In this document: positions 36,029-43,528 of the stretch, piece by piece
How positions within the stretch are numbered: the first letter of the stretch is position 1
Layout of the letters: the number at the start of each line of letters is the position of its first letter
Origin: Serinibacter arcticus
Lineage (GTDB): Bacteria > Actinomycetota > Actinomycetes > Actinomycetales > Beutenbergiaceae
DNA length: 64,000 nt
Assembly (NCBI RefSeq): GCF_004786095.1
Contig: NZ_RHPJ01000001.1
Location: forward strand, 992,001 to 1,056,000
Direction of reading: 5' to 3'
The notes under the pieces: model-generated
Seen by the model: the letters and a program-made list of their open reading frames with translations, nothing else
Told to the model about the DNA's origin: nothing
Database searches by the model: none
Made by a program: the position numbers and the translations under genes

Positions 36029-37305
36029 GCGCGCTCGGCGCCGCTGCTCGCGTCCCGCTCTCGGTGCTCGAGCTCAGCCCCGTGGCCGAGGGCCGGACCG
36101 CCGCCGACGCCCTGGCCGAGTCCCTCGAGCTCGTCGCCGTGGCCGAGCGGGCCGGCTACCTCCGGCTGTGGTTCGCCGAGCACCACCTCAACCCCGGCGT
36201 GGTGTCCACCTCGCCCGCCGTGCTGACGGCGCTGGCCGCCGAGCGCACGGAGCGGATCCGGCTCGGGTCGGGCGCCGTGCTGCTCGGCCACAGCTCGCCC
36301 GGGCTCGCCGTGGAGCAGTTCGCGACCATCGCCCAGCTGCACCCGGGGCGGATCGACCTCGGCCTGGGACGGGCGAACGTCCCGCCGCCCGCCGCGCGCG
36401 GCTCGGAGGGGACGCGTGCCCCCGCGGCACCGGCGCCCGCCCCCGCCCCCGCCCCCGTCGAGGATCGCGTCGTGGACGGCCTCCTCGTCCCGGCACCGCC
36501 GCCCTTCACCTTCACCGACCCGGCCTTCCTCACGCGCTTCGTGCGGCGGATCGACGTCATCGGCACCCGCCGGGAGATCCCGGACTACCTGACCGAGCTC
36601 ACGCTCGCGCTCGAGCTGCTGGGCGAGGGCCACCCGGTCCCCGACGGGACGAACGCGCCCGACGTCGTGGCCAGCGGCGTCGCGGCCGGGGCCGACCTGC
36701 AGCTGTGGGCGCTCGCGAGCAGCCCCGGTGAGAGCGCTCGCGCCGCGGGCGCGCTCGGCCTGCCGCTCGCCGCGAACTACCACGTCAGTCCGTCCGGCGT
36801 GCTGGAGACCGTTGCGGCCTACCGCGAGGCGTTCCGTCCCGGTGTGCTCGCCGAGCCGTGGGTCGCCGTCTCCGCCGACGTCCTGGTCGCCGCGACCGAC
36901 GCCCGCGCCGAGACCCTCGCGCGCGGCTTCGCGCGCTGGGTGCTCGGGATCCGCTCGGCCACCGGCGCCATCCCCTACCCCGCGCCCGAGCATCCGGAAC
37001 CCGCGCTCGACGAGCGCGAGCGTGCCCTGGTCGCCGATCGCGTGCGCACCCGGTTCGTGGGCGACCCGCGTCGCGTCGTGGACGGGCTCGAACGCCTCGT
37101 CGCCGCGACGGGGGCGGACGAGGTCATCGTCACCACCATCGCGCACGACGCCGAGGCGCGCCTGGAGTCCTTCCGCCTCCTCGCGCGGGCGTGGGGGACG
37201 CCGGCGAGCGACGACGAGGGCGCCGACGTCTCGAGCGCCGGCGCCGACCTCGCCGCCGAGCAGATCGTGCCGCCGGCAGCCCGCGAACCCGTCGCCGCCC
37301 GATGA
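36025..37305 (+). CDS. Luciferase-like flavin monooxygenase, MsnO8/YhbW type (LLM 3)
   Basis: 426 residues. It starts with PLSVLELSPVAEGRTAADAL and contains YLRLWFAEHHLNPGVVSTSPAV, GSGAVLLGHSSPGLAVEQFATIAQLHPGRIDLGLGRA, the signature of the group-1 luciferase-family oxidoreductases. An Ala/Pro-rich insertion (about residues 130-150) and a longer C-terminus make it larger than the usual 330-350 residues. GTG 36025 overlaps the reductase stop (GTGA); ATGA overlap with the amidohydrolase follows. Confidence 0.88.
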   Translation: MSALGAAARVPLSVLELSPVAEGRTAADALAESLELVAVAERAGYLRLWFAEHHLNPGVVSTSPAVLTALAAERTERIRLGSGAVLLGHSSPGLAVEQFATIAQLHPGRIDLGLGRANVPPPAARGSEGTRAPAAPAPAPAPAPVEDRVVDGLLVPAPPPFTFTDPAFLTRFVRRIDVIGTRREIPDYLTELTLALELLGEGHPVPDGTNAPDVVASGVAAGADLQLWALASSPGESARAAGALGLPLAANYHVSPSGVLETVAAYREAFRPGVLAEPWVAVSADVLVAATDARAETLARGFARWVLGIRSATGAIPYPAPEHPEPALDERERALVADRVRTRFVGDPRRVVDGLERLVAATGADEVIVTTIAHDAEARLESFRLLARAWGTPASDDEGADVSSAGADLAAEQIVPPAAREPVAAR

Positions 37306-38627
37306 CGTCGGCCCCCGCCCCGAGCCGCGCCTACCTCGACGCGCTGGACGAGCGCACCCGCCGCCTCTCGGCCACGTTCGCACCGTTGACGTCCCCGCAC
37401 GCGGGCGCTCCGTCGACGGCGATCGCGGACGTGCGCGCCGCGCTCGACGCGCACGGACCGGATCTGCTGGCGCTGGCCGCGACCGTGCACGACCTGGCCG
37501 AGGAGGCGTTCGCCGAGACCGGGTCGGCCGCCGCCGTCGCCGATCTCCTGCGCCACCACGGTCACGAGGTGGAGGTCGGCGTCGGCGGTCTCCCGACGGC
37601 CGTGCGCGCCCGCGCCGGTCGCGCACCGCGGGACGGCGGCACCGGCACCATCGCGGTGCTGGCGGAGTACGACGCGCTGCCCGTCATCGGCCACGCGTGC
37701 GGCCACCAGATCATCGCGGCGGCCGCCGTCGGCGCGTTCCTCGCGCTCGCCGAGAACCCCGAGGACCTGCCCGGCGAGGTCGTCCTCCTGGGCACGCCCG
37801 CCGAGGAGGGCGGCAGCGGCAAGGAGCTGCTCGCCCGCGAGGGCGTGCTGGCCGGCCTGGACGCGGCGATCATGGTGCACCCGTTCTCGCACGACGTCGT
37901 CGACCACCCCTTCCTGGGGCGCCGCCAGCTCGTGGCGACCTATCGCGGCGTGGCCGCGCACGCCGCGGTGCAACCGTTCATGGGTCGCAACGCGCTCGAC
38001 GCCGTCGCGCTGAACTACCAGGCCGTCGCGTTCCTGCGGCAGCACCTGCCGCCGAGCGACCGCGTGCACGGCGTGGTCCGCGAGGGCGGGCAGCGGCCCT
38101 CGATCGTGCCGGAGCGGGCGCAGGTGGAGTACTACGTGCGCTCGGCCCGCGCCGACACGCTGCTCGACCTCTCGCGCCGGCTGGAGGACGTCGCGCGCGG
38201 CGTCGCCCTGGCGACCGGGACCGACGTCGAGCTGGCGTGGGACCCGCAGCCCGCCACGCTCCCGCTGCGCACGAACGACGCGCTCGTGCGGCGCTGGTCG
38301 CTGCACCAGCAGGCGCAGGGCCGGCTGCCGCTCGCCGGCGGCGTGGTGCCGGAGATCCTCGCCGGGTCGACCGACTTCGGGAACGTCAGCGCACGCGTGC
38401 CGAGCATCCACCCGATGATCGCCGTGGGCGACGCGGCGCTGCACACGCGCGAGTTCGAGGCGCTGGCGGCCTCCACGAGCGGCGACCTCGCGGTGCTCGA
38501 CGGCGCCGCGGGCCTCGCGCTCACGGCCCTGGACTGGCTGCACGACGCCGACCTGCGCGCCGCCGTCGTGGCCGACTTCGAGGCCGGTGGCGGGGTCGAG
38601 GACGTCGAGGGGTACTTTGCCGGATGA
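37302..38627 (+). CDS. M20-family amidohydrolase (ACY1L2/AbgB-like)
   Basis: 441 residues. The metal-binding motif is VIGHACGHQII with His131 and His135, and TPAEEGGSGKELL supplies the catalytic and metal-binding Glu pair; a dimerisation domain follows (YRGVAAHAAVQPFMGRNALDAVAL). Family members remove acyl or aminoacyl groups from amino acids or split dipeptides such as beta-alanyl-lysine or p-aminobenzoyl-glutamate. The usual Asn/Asp after HACGH is Gln here. The genetic position between a monooxygenase and an ATP-grasp ligase suggests it trims the oxidised product. 4-base overlaps on both sides. Confidence 0.88.
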   Translation: MTSAPAPSRAYLDALDERTRRLSATFAPLTSPHAGAPSTAIADVRAALDAHGPDLLALAATVHDLAEEAFAETGSAAAVADLLRHHGHEVEVGVGGLPTAVRARAGRAPRDGGTGTIAVLAEYDALPVIGHACGHQIIAAAAVGAFLALAENPEDLPGEVVLLGTPAEEGGSGKELLAREGVLAGLDAAIMVHPFSHDVVDHPFLGRRQLVATYRGVAAHAAVQPFMGRNALDAVALNYQAVAFLRQHLPPSDRVHGVVREGGQRPSIVPERAQVEYYVRSARADTLLDLSRRLEDVARGVALATGTDVELAWDPQPATLPLRTNDALVRRWSLHQQAQGRLPLAGGVVPEILAGSTDFGNVSARVPSIHPMIAVGDAALHTREFEALAASTSGDLAVLDGAAGLALTALDWLHDADLRAAVVADFEAGGGVEDVEGYFAG

Positions 38628-39655
38628 GCAACCACCCCGAGCAGTCCGACGCCGCGTCCACCGCCCCCGTGATCCATGCCGTCCACGAGAACCCCGCGTG
38701 GTTCGGACCCTTCGCCGCGGCGTTCGAGGCGCGCGGCCTGCCCCACCGCGAGTGGCTGCTGACCGACGGCGGCACGCTCGACCTCGACGAGGAGCCGCCC
38801 CCCGGAGTGTTCTGGTCGCGGTTCTCCGCGTCGTCCCACACGCGCGGCCACCACTTCTCCAAGGAGCGCACGCGCGCGGTGCTGGCGTGGGCCGACGCCG
38901 GCGGTCGCCGCGTGGTCAACGGGCGCTCCGCCCTGGAGGCCGAGGTCAGCAAGGTGGTGCAGCTCAGCGCGCTGCGCCGCCGCGGGATCGACGTGCCCCG
39001 CACGCGCGTGGTGGTCGGGACCGCGCACCTGCTGGACGCCGCGCGCACCTTCCAGGCCACGATCGGCGGCGCTGACTTCCTCACGAAGCACAACCAGGGC
39101 GGCAAGGGGCTGGGCGTGGCGCGCTACTCGAGCGCCGACGAGCTGGCCGCGGTCCTGACCGACGGCGGCCTCGAGGAGCCGGTCGACGGCGTCGTCCTGC
39201 TCCAGGAGTACGCGGCACCGGCCGACGGCTCGATCACGCGCGTGGAGCTCGTGGGCGGTGAGCTGGTCTACGCGGTGCGCGCCGACACGGTGCACGGCGG
39301 CTTCCAGCTCTGCCCCGCCGACGCGTGCGCGCTCGACCCCGAGACGGGGCGGCCGCTGCTGCCGCCCGGCGCGAGCCTGCCGCCCGAGCCAGGGACGTCG
39401 CTGTTCTCGCTGCGCGAGGACTTCGGGTCGGCGCCCTGGGAGGTCGACCTGGTGGGGCGCTACCGCACCGTGCTCGCCGACCTCGGCATCGAGATCGCCG
39501 GCATCGAGTTCCTGCAGGCCGAGGACGGTCGGGTCCTGACCTACGACGTCAACACGAACACCAACTACAACGCCGAGGTCGAGGCGGTGGCACCGCGCAG
39601 CGGTCCCGGCGCGATCGCCGACCACCTCGGCGCCCTGCTGCACGAGTCCCGCTGA
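38624..39655 (+). CDS. RimK-like ATP-grasp ligase
   Basis: 343 residues. Residues about 20-115 form the preATP-grasp domain (VFWSRFSASSHTRGHHFSKERTRAVLAW). The ATP-grasp core follows: DFLTKHNQGGKGLGVARY is the phosphate-binding glycine-rich loop, VDGVVLLQEYAAP the adenine-binding strand, and GIEIAGIEFLQAEDGRVLTYDVNTNTNYN the Mg2+-binding block. Such enzymes join a carboxylate to an amine or thiol through an acyl-phosphate. Closest in style to RimK/LysX-type amino-acid ligases. The substrate is unknown. ATGA overlap with the amidohydrolase gene; 39 bp to the last LLM gene. Confidence 0.85.
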   Translation: MSNHPEQSDAASTAPVIHAVHENPAWFGPFAAAFEARGLPHREWLLTDGGTLDLDEEPPPGVFWSRFSASSHTRGHHFSKERTRAVLAWADAGGRRVVNGRSALEAEVSKVVQLSALRRRGIDVPRTRVVVGTAHLLDAARTFQATIGGADFLTKHNQGGKGLGVARYSSADELAAVLTDGGLEEPVDGVVLLQEYAAPADGSITRVELVGGELVYAVRADTVHGGFQLCPADACALDPETGRPLLPPGASLPPEPGTSLFSLREDFGSAPWEVDLVGRYRTVLADLGIEIAGIEFLQAEDGRVLTYDVNTNTNYNAEVEAVAPRSGPGAIADHLGALLHESR

Positions 39656-39694
39656 CCGGCACACCGGTCAGCTCGCCCCCGAAGGAGTCCCGCC

Positions 39695-40804
39695 GTGAAG
39701 TTCCAGGTCCTCGACATCGTCTTCAACCCGCCGAACCCCGTCACGGGTGAGACCCTGCCGGCCGACGTCCGCCTCGAGCGCGTGGTGGAGAACGCGGTGC
39801 TGGCGGAGGAGCTCGGCCTCGACGCGTACTCCGTGGGCGAGCGGCACGCGGGGCCGGTGCTCTCCTCCTCGCCGACCGTGATCCTCGGCGCGATCGCGCA
39901 GGCGACCTCGAGCATCCTCCTCAACACCGGCGTGACGGTCCTGTCGCTGCTCGACCCCGTCCGGGTGGCGGAGGACCTCGCGACGATCGACCAGCTGAGC
40001 AGGGGGCGGCTGGAGATCACGATCGGCAAGGGCAACGAGGTCGCGCAGTACCCGCTGTTCGGCAAGGACCTGGCGCGCCAGTACGACTACCTCGTGGAGA
40101 ACTACGAGCTGCTGCGCCGGCTGCTGGGCGAGGAGGACGTCACGTGGTCGGGCGAGTTCCGCGCGCCGCTGGACGGCGTCACCACGCTCCCGCGCCCCTA
40201 CGACGGCCCGTTCCGGATCTGGCACGGGAGCGCGACGTCGTCGGTGGCGGTCGAGCTCGCCGCACGCTGGGGCGACCCGGTCTTCACGGCGAACGCGCTG
40301 CAACCGCGCGAGAACTACCTGGTCCACCTGGACCGCTACCGGCAGGAGTACGCGCGCCACGGTCACGATCCGGCGTACGCCTACGTCGGCTCGGGGTCCG
40401 GCGGGCTGTTCCTCGGGCGGACCACCGAGGAGGCCGTGGCGGCCTACCGCCCGCTGTACGAGGGACAGGTCGCGCAGTCCGACGCGCGCGGGCACCGGGA
40501 TGCGCTCGGCAAGGGCACGTCGTTCCGCACGCTCGACGAGGCGGTGGAGCGCGGACCGGCGCTCGTGGGCTCGAGCGAGCGCGTGGCGGAGAAGATCCTG
40601 GACTACCACGCGACCTTCGGGCACGACGTCCAGTCGATCTCGCTGAACCCGGCCCTGGAGCACGCGGAGCAGCAGGACGTCCTGCGGAAGTTCGCGCAGG
40701 AGGTCGTCCCGCTGGTCCGCGCCGAGGTGAGCACCACCCTGTGGGGGCCGGACGACGCGCGCCGCCCGGCGTTCCTCCGCGAGCGCGAGCCCGCCCTGAC
40801 CTGA
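39695..40804 (+). CDS. Luciferase-like flavin monooxygenase (LLM 4)
   Basis: 369 residues. KFQVLDIVFNPPNPVTGETLPADVRL opens the barrel; EELGLDAYSVGERHAGPVLSSSPTVIL and SRGRLEITIGKGNEVAQYPLFGKDLARQYDYLVENYELLRRLL are typical LLM segments. It is most like the YtmO/alkanal group of LLMs. GTG 39695 has an excellent site (GAAGGAGTCC). It is the last gene of the rightward seven-gene operon and is followed by a long hairpin. Confidence 0.88.
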   Translation: MKFQVLDIVFNPPNPVTGETLPADVRLERVVENAVLAEELGLDAYSVGERHAGPVLSSSPTVILGAIAQATSSILLNTGVTVLSLLDPVRVAEDLATIDQLSRGRLEITIGKGNEVAQYPLFGKDLARQYDYLVENYELLRRLLGEEDVTWSGEFRAPLDGVTTLPRPYDGPFRIWHGSATSSVAVELAARWGDPVFTANALQPRENYLVHLDRYRQEYARHGHDPAYAYVGSGSGGLFLGRTTEEAVAAYRPLYEGQVAQSDARGHRDALGKGTSFRTLDEAVERGPALVGSSERVAEKILDYHATFGHDVQSISLNPALEHAEQQDVLRKFAQEVVPLVRAEVSTTLWGPDDARRPAFLREREPALT

Positions 40805-40824
40805 GGTTCGTCCCCACCACCCCC

Positions 40825-40884
40825 GCCGAGAACGTCCTGGCCCGCGTTCCGAGTGATCAGAACGCGAGCCAGGACGTTCTCGGC
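40825..40884. terminator. Long hairpin between convergent LLM 4 and heme oxygenase genes
   Basis: 24-nt arms (GCCGAGAACGTCCTGGC..CGCGTT and its complement, one mismatch) enclose a 12-nt loop. It begins 20 bases after the LLM 4 stop and lies 43 bases from the heme oxygenase stop, so it probably ends both transcripts. Confidence 0.7.
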
Positions 40885-40944
40885 CGGGTGTGCGGGGCCT
40901 CAGGCAGCGGCCGGGTGTGCGGGGCCTCAGGCAGCGGCCGGGTG
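40881..40944. repeat. 27-bp tandem repeat over the heme oxygenase stop codon
   Basis: The unit CGGCCGGGTG-TGCGGGGCCTCAGGCAG occurs twice exactly (40881-40907, 40908-40934), with the first 10 bases of a third copy up to 40944. The second copy contains the stop codon and last codons of heme oxygenase, so the duplication left a spare 3' end downstream. Confidence 0.85.
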
Positions 40945-41616
40945 GAGCGGGGCCAGGTCCGTGAAGAGGGTGGCGTTGAGGTCGAAGGCGACCTTGGCCT
41001 CCGCCACGACGGCGTCGATCCCCGCGGGCGTGAGCGGTGCGGCGTCGAGCAGCGCGCGGTAGGAGTCCTTGAACGGCTTGGGCTTGGGGATCTCCTCGAA
41101 CGCGTAGAACGTCAGCTCCTCCGGCGTCATGCCGTAGTGCCGCTGCAGCAGGCGCGCGATGATCTGGCCGCCGGAGAGGTCCCCGAGGTAGCGCGTGTAG
41201 TGGTGCGCGAGGAACTCCTCGGCGCGCGTGATGCTCGCGAGCCGCTCGACGTAGGCCGCCGTGGCCGGGAGGAGGACGGCGCGCGCACGCCAGCCGGGCC
41301 CGCGCAGCAGCTCGAGGTCGGCCTCGAGGCTCGGCACGCGCAGGAGCGCAGCCATCACGAACGGGCCGGCGACGGCGTCGTGGGCCAACCGCACCCCGGT
41401 CGCCTCGAGCGCGGTGTAGATGGCGTGGTGCTGCGTGGCGAGGTCGACGTAGGCGGCCCTGCCGAGCGATCCGCCCATGAGCTGCGTGACGAAACCGCGG
41501 GTCTCCGCGTGCTCGTGCTGCGGGCGCGTGGCGGTCCGGAGCTGCTCCGAGAGCGGAGCGGTCAGCGGGGACTCCGACGGGAGGACGGGCGCGACGGGCG
41601 CGAGGGTCTCGGTCAT
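40927..41616 (-). CDS. hmuO: Heme oxygenase (HmuO-type)
   Basis: 229 residues, the canonical all-helical heme oxygenase that opens heme to biliverdin, CO and Fe2+. RPQHEHAETRGF provides the proximal ligand (His34 by alignment with AHEKAE of corynebacterial HmuO, His20) and HHYTRYLGDLSGGQIIARLL is the distal helix with its flexible Gly pair. A 20-residue N-terminal extension precedes the core. ATG 41616. It releases iron from heme taken up by the neighbouring hmuTUV/htaA genes. Two candidate operators lie upstream: a 26-bp palindrome and an iron-box-like site. Confidence 0.95.
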   Translation of the reverse strand: MTETLAPVAPVLPSESPLTAPLSEQLRTATRPQHEHAETRGFVTQLMGGSLGRAAYVDLATQHHAIYTALEATGVRLAHDAVAGPFVMAALLRVPSLEADLELLRGPGWRARAVLLPATAAYVERLASITRAEEFLAHHYTRYLGDLSGGQIIARLLQRHYGMTPEELTFYAFEEIPKPKPFKDSYRALLDAAPLTPAGIDAVVAEAKVAFDLNATLFTDLAPLHPAAA

Positions 41617-41636
41617 GGGGTGCCGCTTCCTTGATA

Positions 41637-41662
41637 TGACAGATTGTCATGACAGTCTGTCA
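41637..41662. promoter_or_regulatory. 26-bp near-perfect palindrome upstream of heme oxygenase
   Basis: TGACAGATTGTCA is followed directly by TGACAGTCTGTCA; the whole reads the same on the other strand except for one symmetric mismatch. It lies 21-46 bp before the hmuO start. Candidate site for a heme- or redox-responsive repressor, additional to iron control. Confidence 0.6.
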
Positions 41663-41674
41663 CGACCTACGAGA

Positions 41675-41693
41675 TAAGGAAAGCCTTACCTGC
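41675..41693 (-). promoter_or_regulatory. DtxR/IdeR-like iron box upstream of heme oxygenase
   Basis: The minus strand reads GCAGGTAAGGCTTTCCTTA, sharing the AGGTAAGGC core with the hmuT-htaA box and resembling the DtxR/IdeR consensus TTAGGTTAGSCTAACCTAA. It lies about 60-77 bp before the hmuO start. Confidence 0.6.
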
Positions 41694-41714
41694 CATCGAC
41701 GGTCAAGGGGTGTC

Positions 41715-42641
41715 TCAGACCTCGATCGGCGGGGCCGGGTCCGGGTCCGAGGCGCGACGACGCCGCGCCGCCACGATCGCCGCCGTCGCAGCCCCGATCC
41801 CGGCCGCGGCGGCGGAGCCCGCCACGGCCCACGGAGCGGCCGACGAACCTCCGCCGCCGGCGTCCGCCTCGGCCGACCCCACCGACTCCTCCTCGGCGGC
41901 CTCGACCGCCGCGGTGGTCGACGGCTCCGCCGCGACCGGCTCCTCGGTCTCGGACGGCTCAGGGGTCTCCGTGGGCGCCGGCTCGGGCACCGCCGTCTCC
42001 ACCGGAGCCACAGCCTCCGCCACCGGTGCGAACGAGATCGGCGTGAACGTCTCGTTGTTGGCGTTGACCACGCCGTGCGCACCGAACGTGATGACGCCGC
42101 ACGTCTCCACGCGGCAGTCGATGTCGCGCGGGTTGGCCCCTGCGGCGTCGGTCACCGAGAGCACGGGCCCGGGGATCACGAGCTCCGTGGCCCACGTGCC
42201 GTCGAGCGCGAGCTCCGACCCGTTCGCCTCCGAGGCGGTGGTGGACCCGGGGAACGTCACGAACTTCTGGTAGCCGGAGTTCTCGGCGGCCTGGGCGTCG
42301 GGCTGGTAGGCGTAGCCGACACCGAAGGCGCCGCCCGCGCTCGGCTGCCACGCACCGTCGGCGACCCATCCGAACAGCACGTAGATCCCGCCGAACCCGC
42401 CGTCGATCGACTGGAAGCCCGAGCCCGAGAGCGAGAGCGTCGTCTCGCCGTCGGGCGACGCCGCGGCCCCGCCCGAGGGGCCGACGACCGCGACGCTCGC
42501 GCCCGTCGGGCCGTTCTGGGGCGCGGGCGCCGCGACGGCGGCGCCCCCTCCGGCCGCGAGGCCGAGGGCCGCCAGCGCGAGGGCGCCCGCACCCGCCAGG
42601 AGCGTGGCGGTCCGGGTGCGGGGCGGGGTGGCGGTGATCAT
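41715..42641 (-). CDS. Secreted, membrane-anchored surface protein of the heme locus
   Basis: 308 residues. An N-terminal signal peptide (LLAGAGALALAALGLAAGG, cleavage near AVAAPAP), a single globular domain (about 45-190), a Pro/Glu/Thr-rich stalk (about 195-260) and a C-terminal helix followed by RRRR, with no LPXTG motif. The globular domain has LSGSGF, GIYVLFGW, WQPSAGGAFG, YQKFVTFPGS, and IDCRVETCGVITFGAHGVVNANNETFTPISF; the same order of motifs recurs twice in the central region of the HtaA protein encoded at 45835. Two Cys likely form a disulfide. The ATG overlaps the hmuV stop (ATGA), placing it in the hmuTUV operon. Heme handling is inferred. Confidence 0.75.
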   Translation of the reverse strand: MITATPPRTRTATLLAGAGALALAALGLAAGGGAAVAAPAPQNGPTGASVAVVGPSGGAAASPDGETTLSLSGSGFQSIDGGFGGIYVLFGWVADGAWQPSAGGAFGVGYAYQPDAQAAENSGYQKFVTFPGSTTASEANGSELALDGTWATELVIPGPVLSVTDAAGANPRDIDCRVETCGVITFGAHGVVNANNETFTPISFAPVAEAVAPVETAVPEPAPTETPEPSETEEPVAAEPSTTAAVEAAEEESVGSAEADAGGGGSSAAPWAVAGSAAAAGIGAATAAIVAARRRRASDPDPAPPIEV

Positions 42642-43528
42642 GGCGACGTCTCCTGGTCGGTCGGGATGGGGCTCACGGGGGAGGGAACGGCGTCGTGGAC
42701 GCCGGTCGCGGGACGACGGCGGGGCGCCCGCACGGGCAGCACCACCGGCCCCGGGTAGTCGGGGTGGTGGATGACGTCGACGGGGTGCTCGTAGACCTCG
42801 GTCAGCAGCGCCGACGTCAGCACGTCGTGCGGCGGCCCCTCGGCCCGGATCCGCCCCTCGCGCAGCAGCACGACGCGGTCGGCGAACGCGCCGACCAGGC
42901 TCAGGTCGTGCAGCACCACGACGACGGCGGCGCCCTCCTCGACGAGGCGGCTCACCTCGACCAGCAGCGCCTCCTGGTGGCGGATGTCGAGCGCGGCCGT
43001 CGGCTCGTCGAGCAGCAGCACCCGCGTGCGCTGCGCGATCGCGCGCGCGAACGAGGTGCGCGCCTTCTCCCCGCCCGAGAGCGAGGGGAACCGGCGTCCG
43101 GCCAGGGGCGCGACGTCGGCGCGCTCCATCGCGTCGGTCACGACGGCATCGTCGTCCTCCTCGGCCGCCGTTCCCCGCCAGGGTGCGCGCCCCATCGCCA
43201 CCACCTCCACGGCGGTGAACGCGAAGCTGAGCTGGGACTCCTGGACCTGCACGGCGCGGACGCGGGCCAGCTCACGCACCGGGGTGCGCGCCAGCGCGTC
43301 CCCCAGCACCTCCACGCCGCCGGCCACGGGATCGAGATCGCCGGCCAGGACCGACAGCAGGGTCGACTTGCCGGCCCCGTTCGGGCCCACGAGGGCCACG
43401 AGCTCGCCCGCACGGACGTCCAGGGAGACGTCGTCGAGGATGAGGGAGCCGCCGAGCACCACGCGGACGGCGCGGGCCGCCATCAGGGGTGCGTCCGCGT
43501 GGGAGGCGGCCGCGAGGGGCGCCGTCAC
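42638..43528 (-). CDS. hmuV: Heme ABC importer ATPase
   Basis: 296 residues, FecE/HmuV type: Walker A GPNGAGKST (about residue 50), signature LSGGEKARTSFARAIA, Walker B LLLDEPTAALD and H-loop VVLHDLSLVGAF. The C-terminal LLTEVYEHPVDVIHHPDYPGPVVLPVR is typical of hemin ATPases. GTG 43528 overlaps the hmuU stop (GTGA); an ATG 15 codons downstream (MAARAV) is an alternative start. A 30-residue Pro-rich tail is extra. Confidence 0.92.
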   Translation of the reverse strand: MTAPLAAASHADAPLMAARAVRVVLGGSLILDDVSLDVRAGELVALVGPNGAGKSTLLSVLAGDLDPVAGGVEVLGDALARTPVRELARVRAVQVQESQLSFAFTAVEVVAMGRAPWRGTAAEEDDDAVVTDAMERADVAPLAGRRFPSLSGGEKARTSFARAIAQRTRVLLLDEPTAALDIRHQEALLVEVSRLVEEGAAVVVVLHDLSLVGAFADRVVLLREGRIRAEGPPHDVLTSALLTEVYEHPVDVIHHPDYPGPVVLPVRAPRRRPATGVHDAVPSPVSPIPTDQETSP

